Positions 14,326 to 22,261 of a stretch of DNA of 35,653 nucleotides are shown one piece after another (within the stretch, counting starts at the first letter, position 1; every line of letters begins with the position of its first letter). The stretch is from contig JAJZJC010000030.1 in NCBI GenBank assembly GCA_021810205.1, positions 1 through 35,653 on the forward strand, in the 5' to 3' direction. Source of the stretch: Actinomycetes bacterium (GTDB taxonomy: Bacteria; Actinomycetota; Acidimicrobiia; Acidimicrobiales; RAAP-2). The position numbers and the translations under genes are program-made. Below the pieces are notes generated by a model. It was not told where the DNA came from, did no database searches, and saw only the letters and a program-made list of their open reading frames with translations.

Positions 14326-14940
14326 CTACTCGGGGTCGGGCACTTCGAACAGCTCGAGCGTGAACCGGGTGCGGTCACGGGTCGTCGCCGCAGAGAAGGT
14401 GGTGGGCGACACGACGACGCCGATCTCCCAGTACCACCCGTCGGTGCTGGCACGCTGCGCGAGCACCTCGATCGCTCCCTTGGGTGCCTGGGTCGTGCTG
14501 ACGTCGGGTGACGACCAGCCGCGGGCCTTCAGCTCGGCCCGGTAGAAGCCGACCACCGACGCCTGGCTCGCGGAGACCTCGAAGTCCGCCGTGGCGCTGA
14601 ACTGTGTCGTGCCGCTCGAAGGGGTCGCGGCGGTGCGCGTGGTTCCCGTGGGCACGACGACAGCTGTCAGGACGTCGGTGGGGGGTGTGCCGGGAGTCTC
14701 GATCGGGCGTAGCAGCGCGGCGGCGGGCTCTGCGACGAGGGCGGTGCCGGCCACGTGGCGAGGATGGGGGGCGGACGTCGACCTCGAGCTGCCCTGGACC
14801 GCCGCCCCGATGCCGAAGAGCAGCAACAGGGCCGCCGCGATCCCGACGACCACGAGCGCCGGTCGCACGCTGGGCGTCGTCGCACGGGGGCGGCCGGGAG
14901 AAGGGCTCACCGGATCACGACCGCCTTCGACACGAGCCAT
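14326..14940 (-). CDS. Membrane-anchored protein of unknown function
   Basis: I do not recognise this 204-residue protein. A short Arg/Pro cytoplasmic tail precedes one transmembrane helix (about 27-47, ALVVVGIAAALLLLFGIGAAV-like). A Pro/Thr/Ala-rich stretch and a C-terminal extracytoplasmic domain (about 105-204) follow. That domain has SATADFEVSASQASVVGFYR and AELKARGWSS, resembling small actinobacterial domains with a v-x-x-F-Y-x-x-x-L-x-x-x-G-W pattern, often seen in lipoproteins. The ATG at 14940 is preferred over an upstream GTG because the minus strand carries TAGTCT 8 nt before it. It is convergent with the membrane protein at 12908 (44-bp gap). Confidence 0.7.
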   Translation of the reverse strand: MARVEGGRDPVSPSPGRPRATTPSVRPALVVVGIAAALLLLFGIGAAVQGSSRSTSAPHPRHVAGTALVAEPAAALLRPIETPGTPPTDVLTAVVVPTGTTRTAATPSSGTTQFSATADFEVSASQASVVGFYRAELKARGWSSPDVSTTQAPKGAIEVLAQRASTDGWYWEIGVVVSPTTFSAATTRDRTRFTLELFEVPDPE

Positions 14941-14948
14941 GTGTGCCC

Positions 14949-14954
14949 AGACTA
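14949..14954 (-). promoter_or_regulatory. Putative -10 element (TAGTCT) of the gene at 14326-14940
   Basis: On the minus strand TAGTCT lies 8 nt before the ATG at 14940, and no Shine-Dalgarno sequence is visible. Confidence 0.4.
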
Positions 14955-15005
14955 GGCGTGCAGCGCCGCCGTGAGCGCGACGCTCGGCTCCTCGGATCAA
15001 GGGGA

Positions 15006-15050
15006 AGTCACCTGGACGTAACTACTTTGATGTGACTCCTCGGCTACGAT
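15006..15050 (+). promoter_or_regulatory. Putative resR promoter/operator: inverted repeat and TACGAT
   Basis: AGTCAC (15006-15011) and GTGACT (15032-15037) form an inverted repeat with a 20-bp gap. The AT-rich GTAACTAC begins at 15018. TACGAT at 15045-15050 is a plausible -10, giving a leader of about 25 nt that ends in AGGGAGGGG (15071-15079) before the ATG at 15083. No good -35 sits at normal spacing. Placement next to a MerR gene suggests autoregulation, which is an inference. Confidence 0.4.
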
Positions 15051-15082
15051 CTGTCTCGTCGGACGAGCGCAGGGAGGGGTCG

Positions 15083-15592
15083 ATGGCCGAGACGGAGCGC
15101 ACGACGGAGGAGGGCTACCGGGGCCCGCAGGTCTGCGGGATCGTCGGCATCACCTATCGCCAGCTGGACTACTGGGCGCGCACCGGCCTCCTGCGTCCAT
15201 CGCTGGCTGACGCCAAGGGCAGCGGGAGCAAGCGGCTCTACTCGTACCGGGACCTGCTCGAGCTCAAGGTGATCAAGCAGCTCCTCGACGCCGGCGTCTC
15301 GCTGCAGTCCGCTCGCCGCGCCGTCGACTGCCTGCGCGAGGACCTCGGCGCCGACCTGGCGTCAGCCAAGCTCGTGCTGACCGGCACCCGATCGGTTCTC
15401 GCCAAGTCGAACGGCGAGGTCGTCGATCTGCTGGCCGGCGGACAGGGCGTGTTCAACATCGTCCCGCTGTCGGGGGTCGTCGACGAGCTGGACGCGGCGA
15501 TCGTCGACTTCGGCGCGTCGGTCCCCCTCGCGGCAAGTGGGCCATCCGAGGGGCGCGCGACGCGAGCGCACCGACGGGTCGCCGGGGCGTGA
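15083..15592 (+). CDS. resR: MerR-family regulator, ResR/McdR (Rv1830) type
   Basis: This DNA-binding protein has 169 residues. The hallmark of the subgroup is GYRGPQVCGIVGITYRQLDYW directly before ARTGLLRPS, then SGSKRLYSYRDLLELKVIKQLLDAGVSLQ. Mycobacterial Rv1830 has an almost identical HTH segment. The C-terminal EVVDLLAGGQGVFNIVPL is also shared. In mycobacteria this regulator affects growth resumption and cell-division genes; the role here is inferred by homology. The start is fixed by a strong Shine-Dalgarno sequence (AGGGAGGGG) and by the conserved N-terminus. Its stop overlaps the next GTG by 4 bp, so it leads an operon with the nuclease-like gene. Confidence 0.9.
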   Translation: MAETERTTEEGYRGPQVCGIVGITYRQLDYWARTGLLRPSLADAKGSGSKRLYSYRDLLELKVIKQLLDAGVSLQSARRAVDCLREDLGADLASAKLVLTGTRSVLAKSNGEVVDLLAGGQGVFNIVPLSGVVDELDAAIVDFGASVPLAASGPSEGRATRAHRRVAGA

Positions 15593-16002
15593 GCGTCTGC
15601 GACGATGCAGTGAGGAGTGGGCGCCCGCATCCACGCTGCTGGCATCCTTCGGCGAGCCCGGCGGCGCGCGTGCGGTTCGCGCACCCTTCCGAACGTCTCT
15701 TCGCCGCGCTCTTGGACGCCCATGGTGTGCACTGGGAGTACGAGCCGGTGGAGTTCCCCCTGCGCTGGGACGACGACGGCGCGCCTGCGGGGGGTTTCCG
15801 CCCGGACTTCTGGCTGCCCGACCATGGATGCTTCGTCGAGCTCACGACGGCGGACCAGCGGCTCGTCACCCGCAAGAACGCCAAGGTCCGCCAGATGCGC
15901 GCGCTGTACCCCGAAGTCGACGTCGTGGTCGTGTACCAGCGAGACTTCGTGGAGCTGCTCGCCCGTCACGGTCTGGACCCGACGGCGCTGGGGGCGGCGT
16001 GA
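15589..16002 (+). CDS. Small PD-(D/E)XK-like protein
   Basis: This has 137 residues if the GTG overlapping the resR stop (GTGA) is used. An internal GTG at 15670 would give 110 residues starting right at the conserved VRFAHPSERLFAALLD. The core reads WEYEPVEFPLRW, then GFRPDFWLP, CFVELTTADQRLVTRKNAKV and VDVVVVYQRDF. The order E-helix, P-D-F, E-L-T and a basic helix resembles the PD-(D/E)XK nuclease fold, with the usual E-x-K replaced by E-L-T. A similar small conserved protein occurs in other actinobacteria. Nuclease activity is an inference, and the altered motif leaves it doubtful. Confidence 0.75.
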   Translation: MSVCDDAVRSGRPHPRCWHPSASPAARVRFAHPSERLFAALLDAHGVHWEYEPVEFPLRWDDDGAPAGGFRPDFWLPDHGCFVELTTADQRLVTRKNAKVRQMRALYPEVDVVVVYQRDFVELLARHGLDPTALGAA

Positions 16003-16040
16003 GCCGCCGATCGTGCCCGAGCGCGGCGGGGGACGCGACA

Positions 16041-16046
16041 TAGGCT
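16041..16046 (+). promoter_or_regulatory. Putative -10 element (TAGGCT) of leaderless gcvT
   Basis: TAGGCT lies 7 nt before the ATG at 16054 and 4 nt before the alternative GTG at 16051, favouring the ATG. The hexamer is identical to that of fbaB. Confidence 0.5.
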
Positions 16047-16053
16047 GCACGTG

Positions 16054-17193
16054 ATGACCGCGGTGGCACGCGATGCCGGCGCCGGTACCGGCGCTTCGTC
16101 TCCTGCGGCTCGGCTGCGCCGCACCGTCCTGCATGCATCGCACGCCGCCCTCGGCGCCAAGCTCGTCGAGTTCGGTGGCTGGGAGATGCCCGTCGCATAC
16201 CCGACGGGAACCGTCGCCGAGCATCGCGCGTGCCGCACCGGCGCCGTCGCGTTCGACGTGAGCCACCTCGGCACCGTGCGTGTCGAGGGGTCCGACGCCT
16301 TCGACACGCTGCAGCGGACCCTCACGAACGACTTGCGTCGCATAGCCCCGGGGCGGGCGCAGTACACGCATCTGCTCGACGAGGACGGCTCCGTCGTCGA
16401 CGACATCATCGTGTGGTGGGTGGCCGAGACCCGCTTCGACGTCATGCCGAACGCGTCGAACACGACGAGAGTGCGCGCGGCGATCGGCGGCACCGACACG
16501 ACGCCGACACGAGCGGTGATCGCGCTGCAAGGGCCCGCGGCGCGCGAGCGCCTCAGCACCGTCGCGCCCGCGGCGGCGACGGTGCCGCGCTTCGGCGTCG
16601 CCTCGTTCGAGTGGGGCGGCGCGGACTGCCTGGTCGCGGGGACCGGGTACACCGGTGAGGACGGCGTGGAGTGCGCGGTGCCCGTGGACGTTGCTCGTGG
16701 CTTCTGGGAGGCCGTGCTCGCCGCCGGGGTGCAGCCAGCTGGTCTCGGTGCGCGCGACACCTTGCGTCTGGAAGCCGGCTTGCCACTGTACGGCCACGAG
16801 CTCGGACCGGGCATCACGCCGCTGCAGGCGGGGCTCGACTGGGTGGTCGGCTGGGGAAAGGGCGAGTTCTCCGGACGTGCCGCGCTCGAGCGCGAACGGG
16901 CATCCGGGCCGCGGCGCCGGCTCCGCGGGCTGCTCGCCGATGGGCGCCAGCCTCCGAGAGACGGAGCGGTGGTCGAGGGCGGTGGCGTCAGGGTCGGCAC
17001 GGTGACGAGCGGCAACTTCTCGCCGATGCTCGAGCGTGGCATCGCCCTCGCGTTCGTCGACACCGCGCCACGCGTCGTCGACGGCGACCGGTTGACCGCC
17101 GTGGTCCGTGGCCGCGAGATCCCCGTGCAGGTGACCGGGCAACGGTTCTGGCCGCCGAGCGACGACACCGTCGCAGCCGCGAGGAGGAGCTGA
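16054..17193 (+). CDS. gcvT: Glycine cleavage system T protein (aminomethyltransferase)
   Basis: GcvT transfers the methylene group from lipoyl-GcvH to tetrahydrofolate and releases ammonia. It has 379 residues, the family's usual length. Family stretches include FGGWEMPVAYPTGTVAEHRA, VAFDVSHLGTVRVEG, LLDEDGSVVDDIIVW and LGARDTLRLEAGLPLYGHEL, the last being the typical folate-binding region. The C-terminal domain includes VGTVTSGNFSPMLERGIALAFV, characteristic of GcvT. The final TGA shares its last base with the gcvPA ATG (TGATG), making gcvT-gcvPA-gcvPB one coupled operon. The upstream gap is only 51 bp, so no glycine riboswitch can be fitted. Confidence 0.95.
   Translation: MTAVARDAGAGTGASSPAARLRRTVLHASHAALGAKLVEFGGWEMPVAYPTGTVAEHRACRTGAVAFDVSHLGTVRVEGSDAFDTLQRTLTNDLRRIAPGRAQYTHLLDEDGSVVDDIIVWWVAETRFDVMPNASNTTRVRAAIGGTDTTPTRAVIALQGPAARERLSTVAPAAATVPRFGVASFEWGGADCLVAGTGYTGEDGVECAVPVDVARGFWEAVLAAGVQPAGLGARDTLRLEAGLPLYGHELGPGITPLQAGLDWVVGWGKGEFSGRAALERERASGPRRRLRGLLADGRQPPRDGAVVEGGGVRVGTVTSGNFSPMLERGIALAFVDTAPRVVDGDRLTAVVRGREIPVQVTGQRFWPPSDDTVAAARRS
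17181..17189 (+). promoter_or_regulatory. Strong ribosome binding site (GAGGAGGAG)
   Basis: GAGGAGGAG sits just before the ATG at 17193, inside the end of gcvT. It fixes the gcvPA start and rules out the long in-frame upstream extension. Confidence 0.7.
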
Positions 17194-18569
17194 TGGCCGA
17201 CTATCTGCCGCATACTTCCGAGGAGATCGCGACCATGCTGGCGTTCCTGGGGCTCGACGACCTCGACGACCTGTTCTCGTCGGTGCCGGCAGCGCTCCGC
17301 CTGGCCGGCGGGCTCGACCTCGCACCGGGCGAGCCCGAGCCCGACGTCTTCGCCCACGTGGCCGAGCTCGCCCGGGCGAACGCCGCGCGAGAGCTCGTGT
17401 GCTTCGCTGGTGCCGGTGCCTACGATCACGAGGTGCCGCCGGTCGTCCGTGCGCTCGCCGGCCGCTCGGAGTTCGTGACCGCCTACACGCCCTACCAGCC
17501 CGAGGTGGCCCAGGGCGTGCTCCAGGCGGTGTTCGAGTACCAGACGATGGTCGCTCGCCTCGCCGGCCTCCCGGTCGCCAACGCGTCGCTCTATGACGGC
17601 GCGGGCGCCCTCGTCGAAGCCGTGAACCTCGGAGTTGGGGCGACCGGGCGCCAGCGCGTCTGGGTCTCGGCGGGCATCCATCCTCACTGGCGCCGGTGCC
17701 TGGCGACGTTCTCCGAGGGGTCCGGGCACGACCTTCGCATGGTGCCGCTCGAGGAAGGCCGCACGGTGTGGCCGGACGACACCGCTGCCGGTGACGTGCC
17801 GGGGGTCGTGGTCGTCGGGTACCCGAACTACCTCGGCTGCATCGAGGACGTGGCCGCGGCGCGTCGGGTCGCCGACGCCCACGGGGCGCTGCTCGTCGTC
17901 GCTGCCGATCCGGTCGCCGCCGGCCTGCTGCGTTCGGCGGGGGAGTGGGGCGCGGACGTGGTCGTCGGCGAAGGGCAGGTGTTCGGGACGTCGCTGTCGT
18001 TCGGCGGTCCGTACCTCGGTCTGTTCTGCTGCACCCTCGAGCAGGTCCGCCGGCTCCCCGGGCGCCTGGTCGGCGAGACGGTGGACGTGGAGGGCAGGCG
18101 GGCCTACGTGACGACCCTTCGTGCAAGAGAGCAGGACATCAGGCGCGAGAAGGCGACGTCGAACGTGTGCACCAACCAGACGCTCATGGCGGTCACCGCT
18201 GCCGTGCAGCTCGGATGGCTGGGCACCAGCGGGCTGGCCGAGGTGGCCCTGCGGTGCGCCCGCGGGACTCGCTATCTGCGCGAATCGCTCGGCGGTCTCG
18301 ACGGCGTGGTCCCGCTCACCGGCGACGTGCCGGTCGTACGCGAGCTCGCGCTGCGCACCGCCGTCCCTGCGCGCACCGTCGTCGAGCGCGTCGCCACAGA
18401 GGGGTTCCTGGCGGGCGTGGCGCTCGCCGACCTCGCGGGTGAGGAGGGTGACGGCTCGATCGGCCCGGACGATGCCGTCCACGGCCTGCTCGTCTCCGTC
18501 ACGGAGCGACGAACGCGTGCGGAGATCGACGGGTACGTGGCGGCACTGGACAAGGCGGTGCGGTCGTGA
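17193..18569 (+). CDS. gcvPA: Glycine dehydrogenase (decarboxylating) subunit 1
   Basis: This is the N-terminal half of the split P protein, which decarboxylates glycine with pyridoxal phosphate and passes the aminomethyl group to lipoyl-GcvH. It has 458 residues, normal for GcvPA. Typical stretches are YLPHTSEEIATMLAFLGL, CFAGAGAYDHEVPPVVRAL, AYTPYQPEVAQGVLQAVFEY and ANASLYDGAGALVEAV. SLSFGGPYLGLF and REKATSNVCTNQTLMA follow later. This half has no PLP lysine. The window's open frame extends upstream inside gcvT, but the Shine-Dalgarno sequence and family N-terminus fix the ATG at 17193. The stop overlaps gcvPB by 4 bp. Confidence 0.95.
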   Translation: MADYLPHTSEEIATMLAFLGLDDLDDLFSSVPAALRLAGGLDLAPGEPEPDVFAHVAELARANAARELVCFAGAGAYDHEVPPVVRALAGRSEFVTAYTPYQPEVAQGVLQAVFEYQTMVARLAGLPVANASLYDGAGALVEAVNLGVGATGRQRVWVSAGIHPHWRRCLATFSEGSGHDLRMVPLEEGRTVWPDDTAAGDVPGVVVVGYPNYLGCIEDVAAARRVADAHGALLVVAADPVAAGLLRSAGEWGADVVVGEGQVFGTSLSFGGPYLGLFCCTLEQVRRLPGRLVGETVDVEGRRAYVTTLRAREQDIRREKATSNVCTNQTLMAVTAAVQLGWLGTSGLAEVALRCARGTRYLRESLGGLDGVVPLTGDVPVVRELALRTAVPARTVVERVATEGFLAGVALADLAGEEGDGSIGPDDAVHGLLVSVTERRTRAEIDGYVAALDKAVRS

Positions 18570-20092
18570 GCGGTGCGGCGGCGGGCGGGATGGCACGCAG
18601 CGCGCCGCTCATGGGCCGTGACACCGAGCCCACGATCTTCGAGCTCTCCGAGCCGGGCCGTCGGTGCTGGCAGCTGCGGACCACCGGCGTGCCTGCGTGG
18701 AGCGCCGAGGAGCTCGTGCCGGCCGAGCATCGGCGCACGCGCCCCGTACCGCTCGCCGAGGTGTCCGAGCGTGACCTGGTCGGGCACATGACGCGCCTGT
18801 CGCACCGCCAGTTCTCCGTCGATCTCGGCGCGTACCCACTGGGATCTTGCACCATGAAGTACAACCCGAAGGTGTGTGACGAGGTCGCATCGCTGCCCGG
18901 CCTCGCCGACGTGCATCCCGCGGCCCCTGCGAGCATGACGCAGGGATGGCTTGCGCTCTTGGTGGAGCTCGAAGAGGCGCTCTGCGCGGTGACGGGTATG
19001 GCAGGGGCGACGTTCCAGCCTGCGGCAGGTGCAGCGGGGGAGCTGACCGGGCTGCTGGTCATGCGCGCCTACCACGGAGCGAACGGCGAGGAGCGCCGGC
19101 GCGTCGTCATCCCGGACTCGGCGCACGGCACGAACCCCGCGTCCGTGTCGCTGGGTGGCTACGAGGTGACGACGGTACCGTCCGACGACCGTGGATGCGT
19201 GGACATGGCGGCGCTTCGCGCGGTGCTCGACCGCGACGTGGCGGGCATCATGCTGACGAACCCGAACACCCTCGGCCTGTTCGAAGAGGGCATCGAAGAG
19301 ATCGCGGGCTGCGTCCACGACGTCGGCGGGCTCTTGTACTACGACGGCGCGAACCTGAACGCGATCCTCGGCGTCGTGCGACCGGGCGACATGGGCTTCG
19401 ACATCGTCCACCTGAACCTTCACAAGACCTTCGCGACGCCGCACGGCGGCGGTGGTCCGGGGGCGGGGCCGGTGGCGGTGTCCTCGCAGCTGGTCGACTT
19501 CCTCCCCGGGCCGCGCCCGGTCAGACGTGCGGACGGCCAGGGCTACGAGTGGCTGTGGCCCGCGCGCTCGATCGGGCGCGTGCACTCCTGGCACGGCAAC
19601 GCACTGGTCCTCGCCCGCGCGCTCGCCTACATCCGCGTCCATGGCGCCGACGGGCTCCTGCGAGTCGCTGAGCGCGCGGTGCTGAACGCGAACTGGCTGC
19701 GCACGCGGCTTTCGGGCACCTTCGACGTGCCGTTCGACCGTCCCTGCATGCACGAGGTAGTCCTTGCGGCCGCCACGCTGCGCCGCAAGTACGGGGTCCG
19801 CGCGCTCGACGTCGCCAAGCGTCTGTTGGAGGAGGGCTTCCACGCGCCGACCGTGTACTTTCCGCTCGTGGTGGACGAGGCGCTCATGATCGAGCCGACC
19901 GAGACCGAGAGCCTGCAGACCCTCGAGGCACTGGCTGGCGCGTTCGAGCGGATCGCCGCGGAAGCCTCCCGGGAGGGTGGCGCGGCAGCGGCGCACGCGG
20001 CGCCCAGGACTACGCCCGTCGGGCGGTTGGACGAAGCACGGGCAGCCCGCCACCTCGTGGCCACCTTCGACGCTCGCCCTTCCTCGGCTTAG
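18566..20092 (+). CDS. gcvPB: Glycine dehydrogenase (decarboxylating) subunit 2
   Basis: This is the PLP-bearing half of the split glycine decarboxylase, 508 residues long. It includes YPLGSCTMKYNPKV, FQPAAGAAGELTGLLVMRAY, PDSAHGTNPASVSLGGYEV, MLTNPNTLGLFEEGIEEI and YDGANLNAILG. The PLP lysine is K287 in NLHKTFATPHGGGGPGAGPV. The C-terminal HAPTVYFPLVVDEALMIEPT is typical. The GTG start overlaps the gcvPA stop (GTGA). The stop TAG at 20090-20092 interlocks with the TAA stop of the opposing DMT gene in the same four bases (TTAG). The last 40 residues are Ala/Arg-rich and unconserved. Confidence 0.95.
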   Translation: MSGAAAGGMARSAPLMGRDTEPTIFELSEPGRRCWQLRTTGVPAWSAEELVPAEHRRTRPVPLAEVSERDLVGHMTRLSHRQFSVDLGAYPLGSCTMKYNPKVCDEVASLPGLADVHPAAPASMTQGWLALLVELEEALCAVTGMAGATFQPAAGAAGELTGLLVMRAYHGANGEERRRVVIPDSAHGTNPASVSLGGYEVTTVPSDDRGCVDMAALRAVLDRDVAGIMLTNPNTLGLFEEGIEEIAGCVHDVGGLLYYDGANLNAILGVVRPGDMGFDIVHLNLHKTFATPHGGGGPGAGPVAVSSQLVDFLPGPRPVRRADGQGYEWLWPARSIGRVHSWHGNALVLARALAYIRVHGADGLLRVAERAVLNANWLRTRLSGTFDVPFDRPCMHEVVLAAATLRRKYGVRALDVAKRLLEEGFHAPTVYFPLVVDEALMIEPTETESLQTLEALAGAFERIAAEASREGGAAAAHAAPRTTPVGRLDEARAARHLVATFDARPSSA

Positions 20093-20799
20093 GCGGTGTG
20101 GCGCGCCGGGGCCGCGTCGGTGCGCTGAGGGTGCTCGACGCGTTGGAGGCACTGGATCTGGGGGGAGGTGTCGAGGAGCCAGATGCCGCCGAAGAGCATG
20201 GCGAGGCCGGCTGCGATCCCGGGCAGCCAGAGCCCGGTGCGGATGTGCTCGTGGAACAGCGCGATGCCCAAGGTGATGGCGACCGAAGGGCTCACGGCGT
20301 CGACCAAGCCGTGCTCGAAGCGCGCGATCGTCGCCTTCATGAGCGCCGCCTGGGTACCGAGCACGAGTGCGGCGCCGATCGCGTAGAGCGACGAGCGCAG
20401 CGCCCCCTCCCGGCGCTGCCCCGCCCCGACCGCGAAGACGGCGAGCCCCACCGCCAAGCCGAGGGCGACCGAGACGGTGCCGAACCACGTCCGTGCCGAC
20501 ATCTGCATGCCGCGCCAGCGAATCGAGATCGGCAACGCGAACAGCAGCTCGCTCACGACGAGCGGTTGGACGAGGACAAGGGGTCCGTAGGAGAGGGCGA
20601 GGGCTTCGAGCACATAGGAGAGGAAGGCGAAGCCGATGCCGAGCAACCACAACGGGTCGTGGGCGAGGTCGAGGATCAGGCGGAAGGAGAGCGCCTCGTT
20701 CTCCGGCCGGGTGCTCGCTGCACGCTGCTGGAGCACGCCGGCGGCGGCGAAGCTCCCACCGGCTGCGAGCGCCGCGATGATCGCGACGATCCGCGTCAT
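20089..20799 (-). CDS. DMT-superfamily permease, apparently shortened internally
   Basis: This 236-residue membrane protein resembles the NIPA/EamA-like DMT family. The first part is normal: a signal-like helix ending AAAGVLQQRAA, a cytoplasmic stretch, then WLLGIGFAFLSYVLEALALS and GPLVLVQPLVVSELLFALPI. Members usually run to about 280-300 residues with nine or ten helices. After AALMKATIARFEHGLV the sequence jumps straight to DAVSPSVAITLGIALFHEHI, where family members normally have two more helices. About 45-65 residues seem to be missing in frame. Transport substrate is unknown. It lies 19 bp behind hpnJ on the same strand. The ATG at 20799 is preferred; an upstream in-frame extension overlaps hpnJ and is rejected. 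Confidence 0.75.
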   Translation of the reverse strand: MTRIVAIIAALAAGGSFAAAGVLQQRAASTRPENEALSFRLILDLAHDPLWLLGIGFAFLSYVLEALALSYGPLVLVQPLVVSELLFALPISIRWRGMQMSARTWFGTVSVALGLAVGLAVFAVGAGQRREGALRSSLYAIGAALVLGTQAALMKATIARFEHGLVDAVSPSVAITLGIALFHEHIRTGLWLPGIAAGLAMLFGGIWLLDTSPQIQCLQRVEHPQRTDAAPARHTA

Positions 20800-20818
20800 C
20801 GTCGGCGCGCCGCGGCGT

Positions 20819-22261
20819 CTACGAGGCGGCCGTCGAGCGGGTGCGCCGGCCGAGGAAGTGGACGAACTCGGATCCCTCGCGCAGTCGCCGGCCCACTGTG
20901 GCGGGCCGCCGCACGAGCTCGGCGGACAGCTCCGCGAGCTTGCCAGCCCGGAAGTAGAACCGCTTGTAGAACGTGTCGAGGGAGTCGAGGATCTCGGTGC
21001 GCGCAAGGTGCGGGTACTCGAGCGACGCGAGCTGCGTCCCCTCCCCGCTCACAAGCGTCGCGCCGTCCTCGTCGTCGGGCAGCCAACCGTTCTCCATGGC
21101 CTGGCGATAGAGCTCGGTCCCCGGGTAAGGGGCTGCGACCGACACCTGGATCGTATGGGGGTTCACCTCGCGTGCGAAGTCGATCGTCTGCTCGATCGTC
21201 TCCTTGGTCTCGCCCGGCAGTCCAAGGATGAAGGTGCCGTGGACGGTGATGCCGAGGTCGCGACAGTCCTGCGCGAACCTGCGTGCGCGATCCACCTTCA
21301 ACCCCTTCTTCACGTTGTTCAGTACCTGCTGGTTGCCTGATTCGTAGCCGACGACGAGGAGGCGCAGGCCGTTGCGCGCGAGCACCTCGAGCGTTTCTCG
21401 GGGCACGTTCGCCTTGGCGTTGCACGACCAGGTCATACCCAAGCGTCCGAGCCCACGTGCGATCTCTTCTGCGCGTGGACGGTCGTCGGTGAAGGTGTCG
21501 TCGTCGAAGAAGAGCTCCTTCATCTCGAAAAAGAGCGTCTTGGCGAGCGCCGCTTCCTCGACGACGTGCCCCGCGCTGCGCGTGCGGTACCGGTGCCCAC
21601 CGACCGTTTGGGGCCACAGGCAGTAGGTGCAGCGAGACCGGCAGCCGCGCCCCGTGTAGAACGAGACGTAAGGATGCCGGAGGTATCCGATCGCGTAGTT
21701 CGCCGGGTCCAGGTTGCGCCGGTAGACGGGAACGACGAAGGGAAGGCGGTCCATGTCCTCGAGAACCGGGCGGTCGGGATTGTGCTCGATGACGCCACCG
21801 GGCGACCGGTAGCTGATGCCGGCGATCCCGCGGAGGGGTCGCCCCTGGGCGATCTCGCCGATGGTGAAGTCGAACTCCTCGCGGGCGACGAAGTCGATGG
21901 CGGGGGATGCCGCGAGGGACCGTTCTGGCTCGACGGCGACCTTCGCGCCGACGAGCCCGAGGAGCAACGATGGGTGCTCCTGCTTCATCGCCTCGGCCAC
22001 CTCGACGTCGCCGCGAAAGCTCGGCGAGCTCGTGTGCAAGACGGCCAGGTCGAAGTCGCGCGCACGGGGTGCGACGTCGGCCAGGCCGAGCCCGGCGGGC
22101 GGTGCGTCGATGAGGACGCTGTGCTCCACGATGGCCGCCGGCTGGGCGAGCCACGTCGGGTACCAGTACGAGCGGATCTCGCGCTTCGCCTGGTACCGCG
22201 CGCCGGCGCCACCGTCGAACCCTTCGTAGGAGGGGGGGTTCAAGAAGAGGGTGCGCATCAT
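20819..22261 (-). CDS. hpnJ: Radical SAM protein HpnJ (composite hopanoid biosynthesis)
   Basis: HpnJ is a radical SAM enzyme of the B12-binding type. In Burkholderia and other hopanoid producers it is needed to convert the amino-sugar headgroup of bacteriohopanetetrol to the cyclitol ether. The protein has 480 residues. It begins RTLFLNPPSYEGFDGGAGAR and REIRSYWYPTWLAQPAA, both near-diagnostic. The [4Fe-4S] ligands are C207, C211 and C214 (CxxxCxxC), followed by LWPQTVGGHRYRTRS. FFDDDTFTDDRPRAEEIARG, WSCNAKANVP, ESGNQQVLNNVKKGLKV and HGTFILGLPGETKETIEQTI also match HpnJ. The ATG overlaps the stop of the upstream glycosyltransferase by 4 bp. Neither hpnI nor hpnK is in the window. Confidence 0.88.
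   Translation of the reverse strand: MMRTLFLNPPSYEGFDGGAGARYQAKREIRSYWYPTWLAQPAAIVEHSVLIDAPPAGLGLADVAPRARDFDLAVLHTSSPSFRGDVEVAEAMKQEHPSLLLGLVGAKVAVEPERSLAASPAIDFVAREEFDFTIGEIAQGRPLRGIAGISYRSPGGVIEHNPDRPVLEDMDRLPFVVPVYRRNLDPANYAIGYLRHPYVSFYTGRGCRSRCTYCLWPQTVGGHRYRTRSAGHVVEEAALAKTLFFEMKELFFDDDTFTDDRPRAEEIARGLGRLGMTWSCNAKANVPRETLEVLARNGLRLLVVGYESGNQQVLNNVKKGLKVDRARRFAQDCRDLGITVHGTFILGLPGETKETIEQTIDFAREVNPHTIQVSVAAPYPGTELYRQAMENGWLPDDEDGATLVSGEGTQLASLEYPHLARTEILDSLDTFYKRFYFRAGKLAELSAELVRRPATVGRRLREGSEFVHFLGRRTRSTAAS

Noticed and set aside
16003..16053. Glycine riboswitch before gcvT
   Set aside because: The gap is only 51 bp, too short for even one glycine aptamer, and contains the -10 element. 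The space before gcvH is 9 bp.
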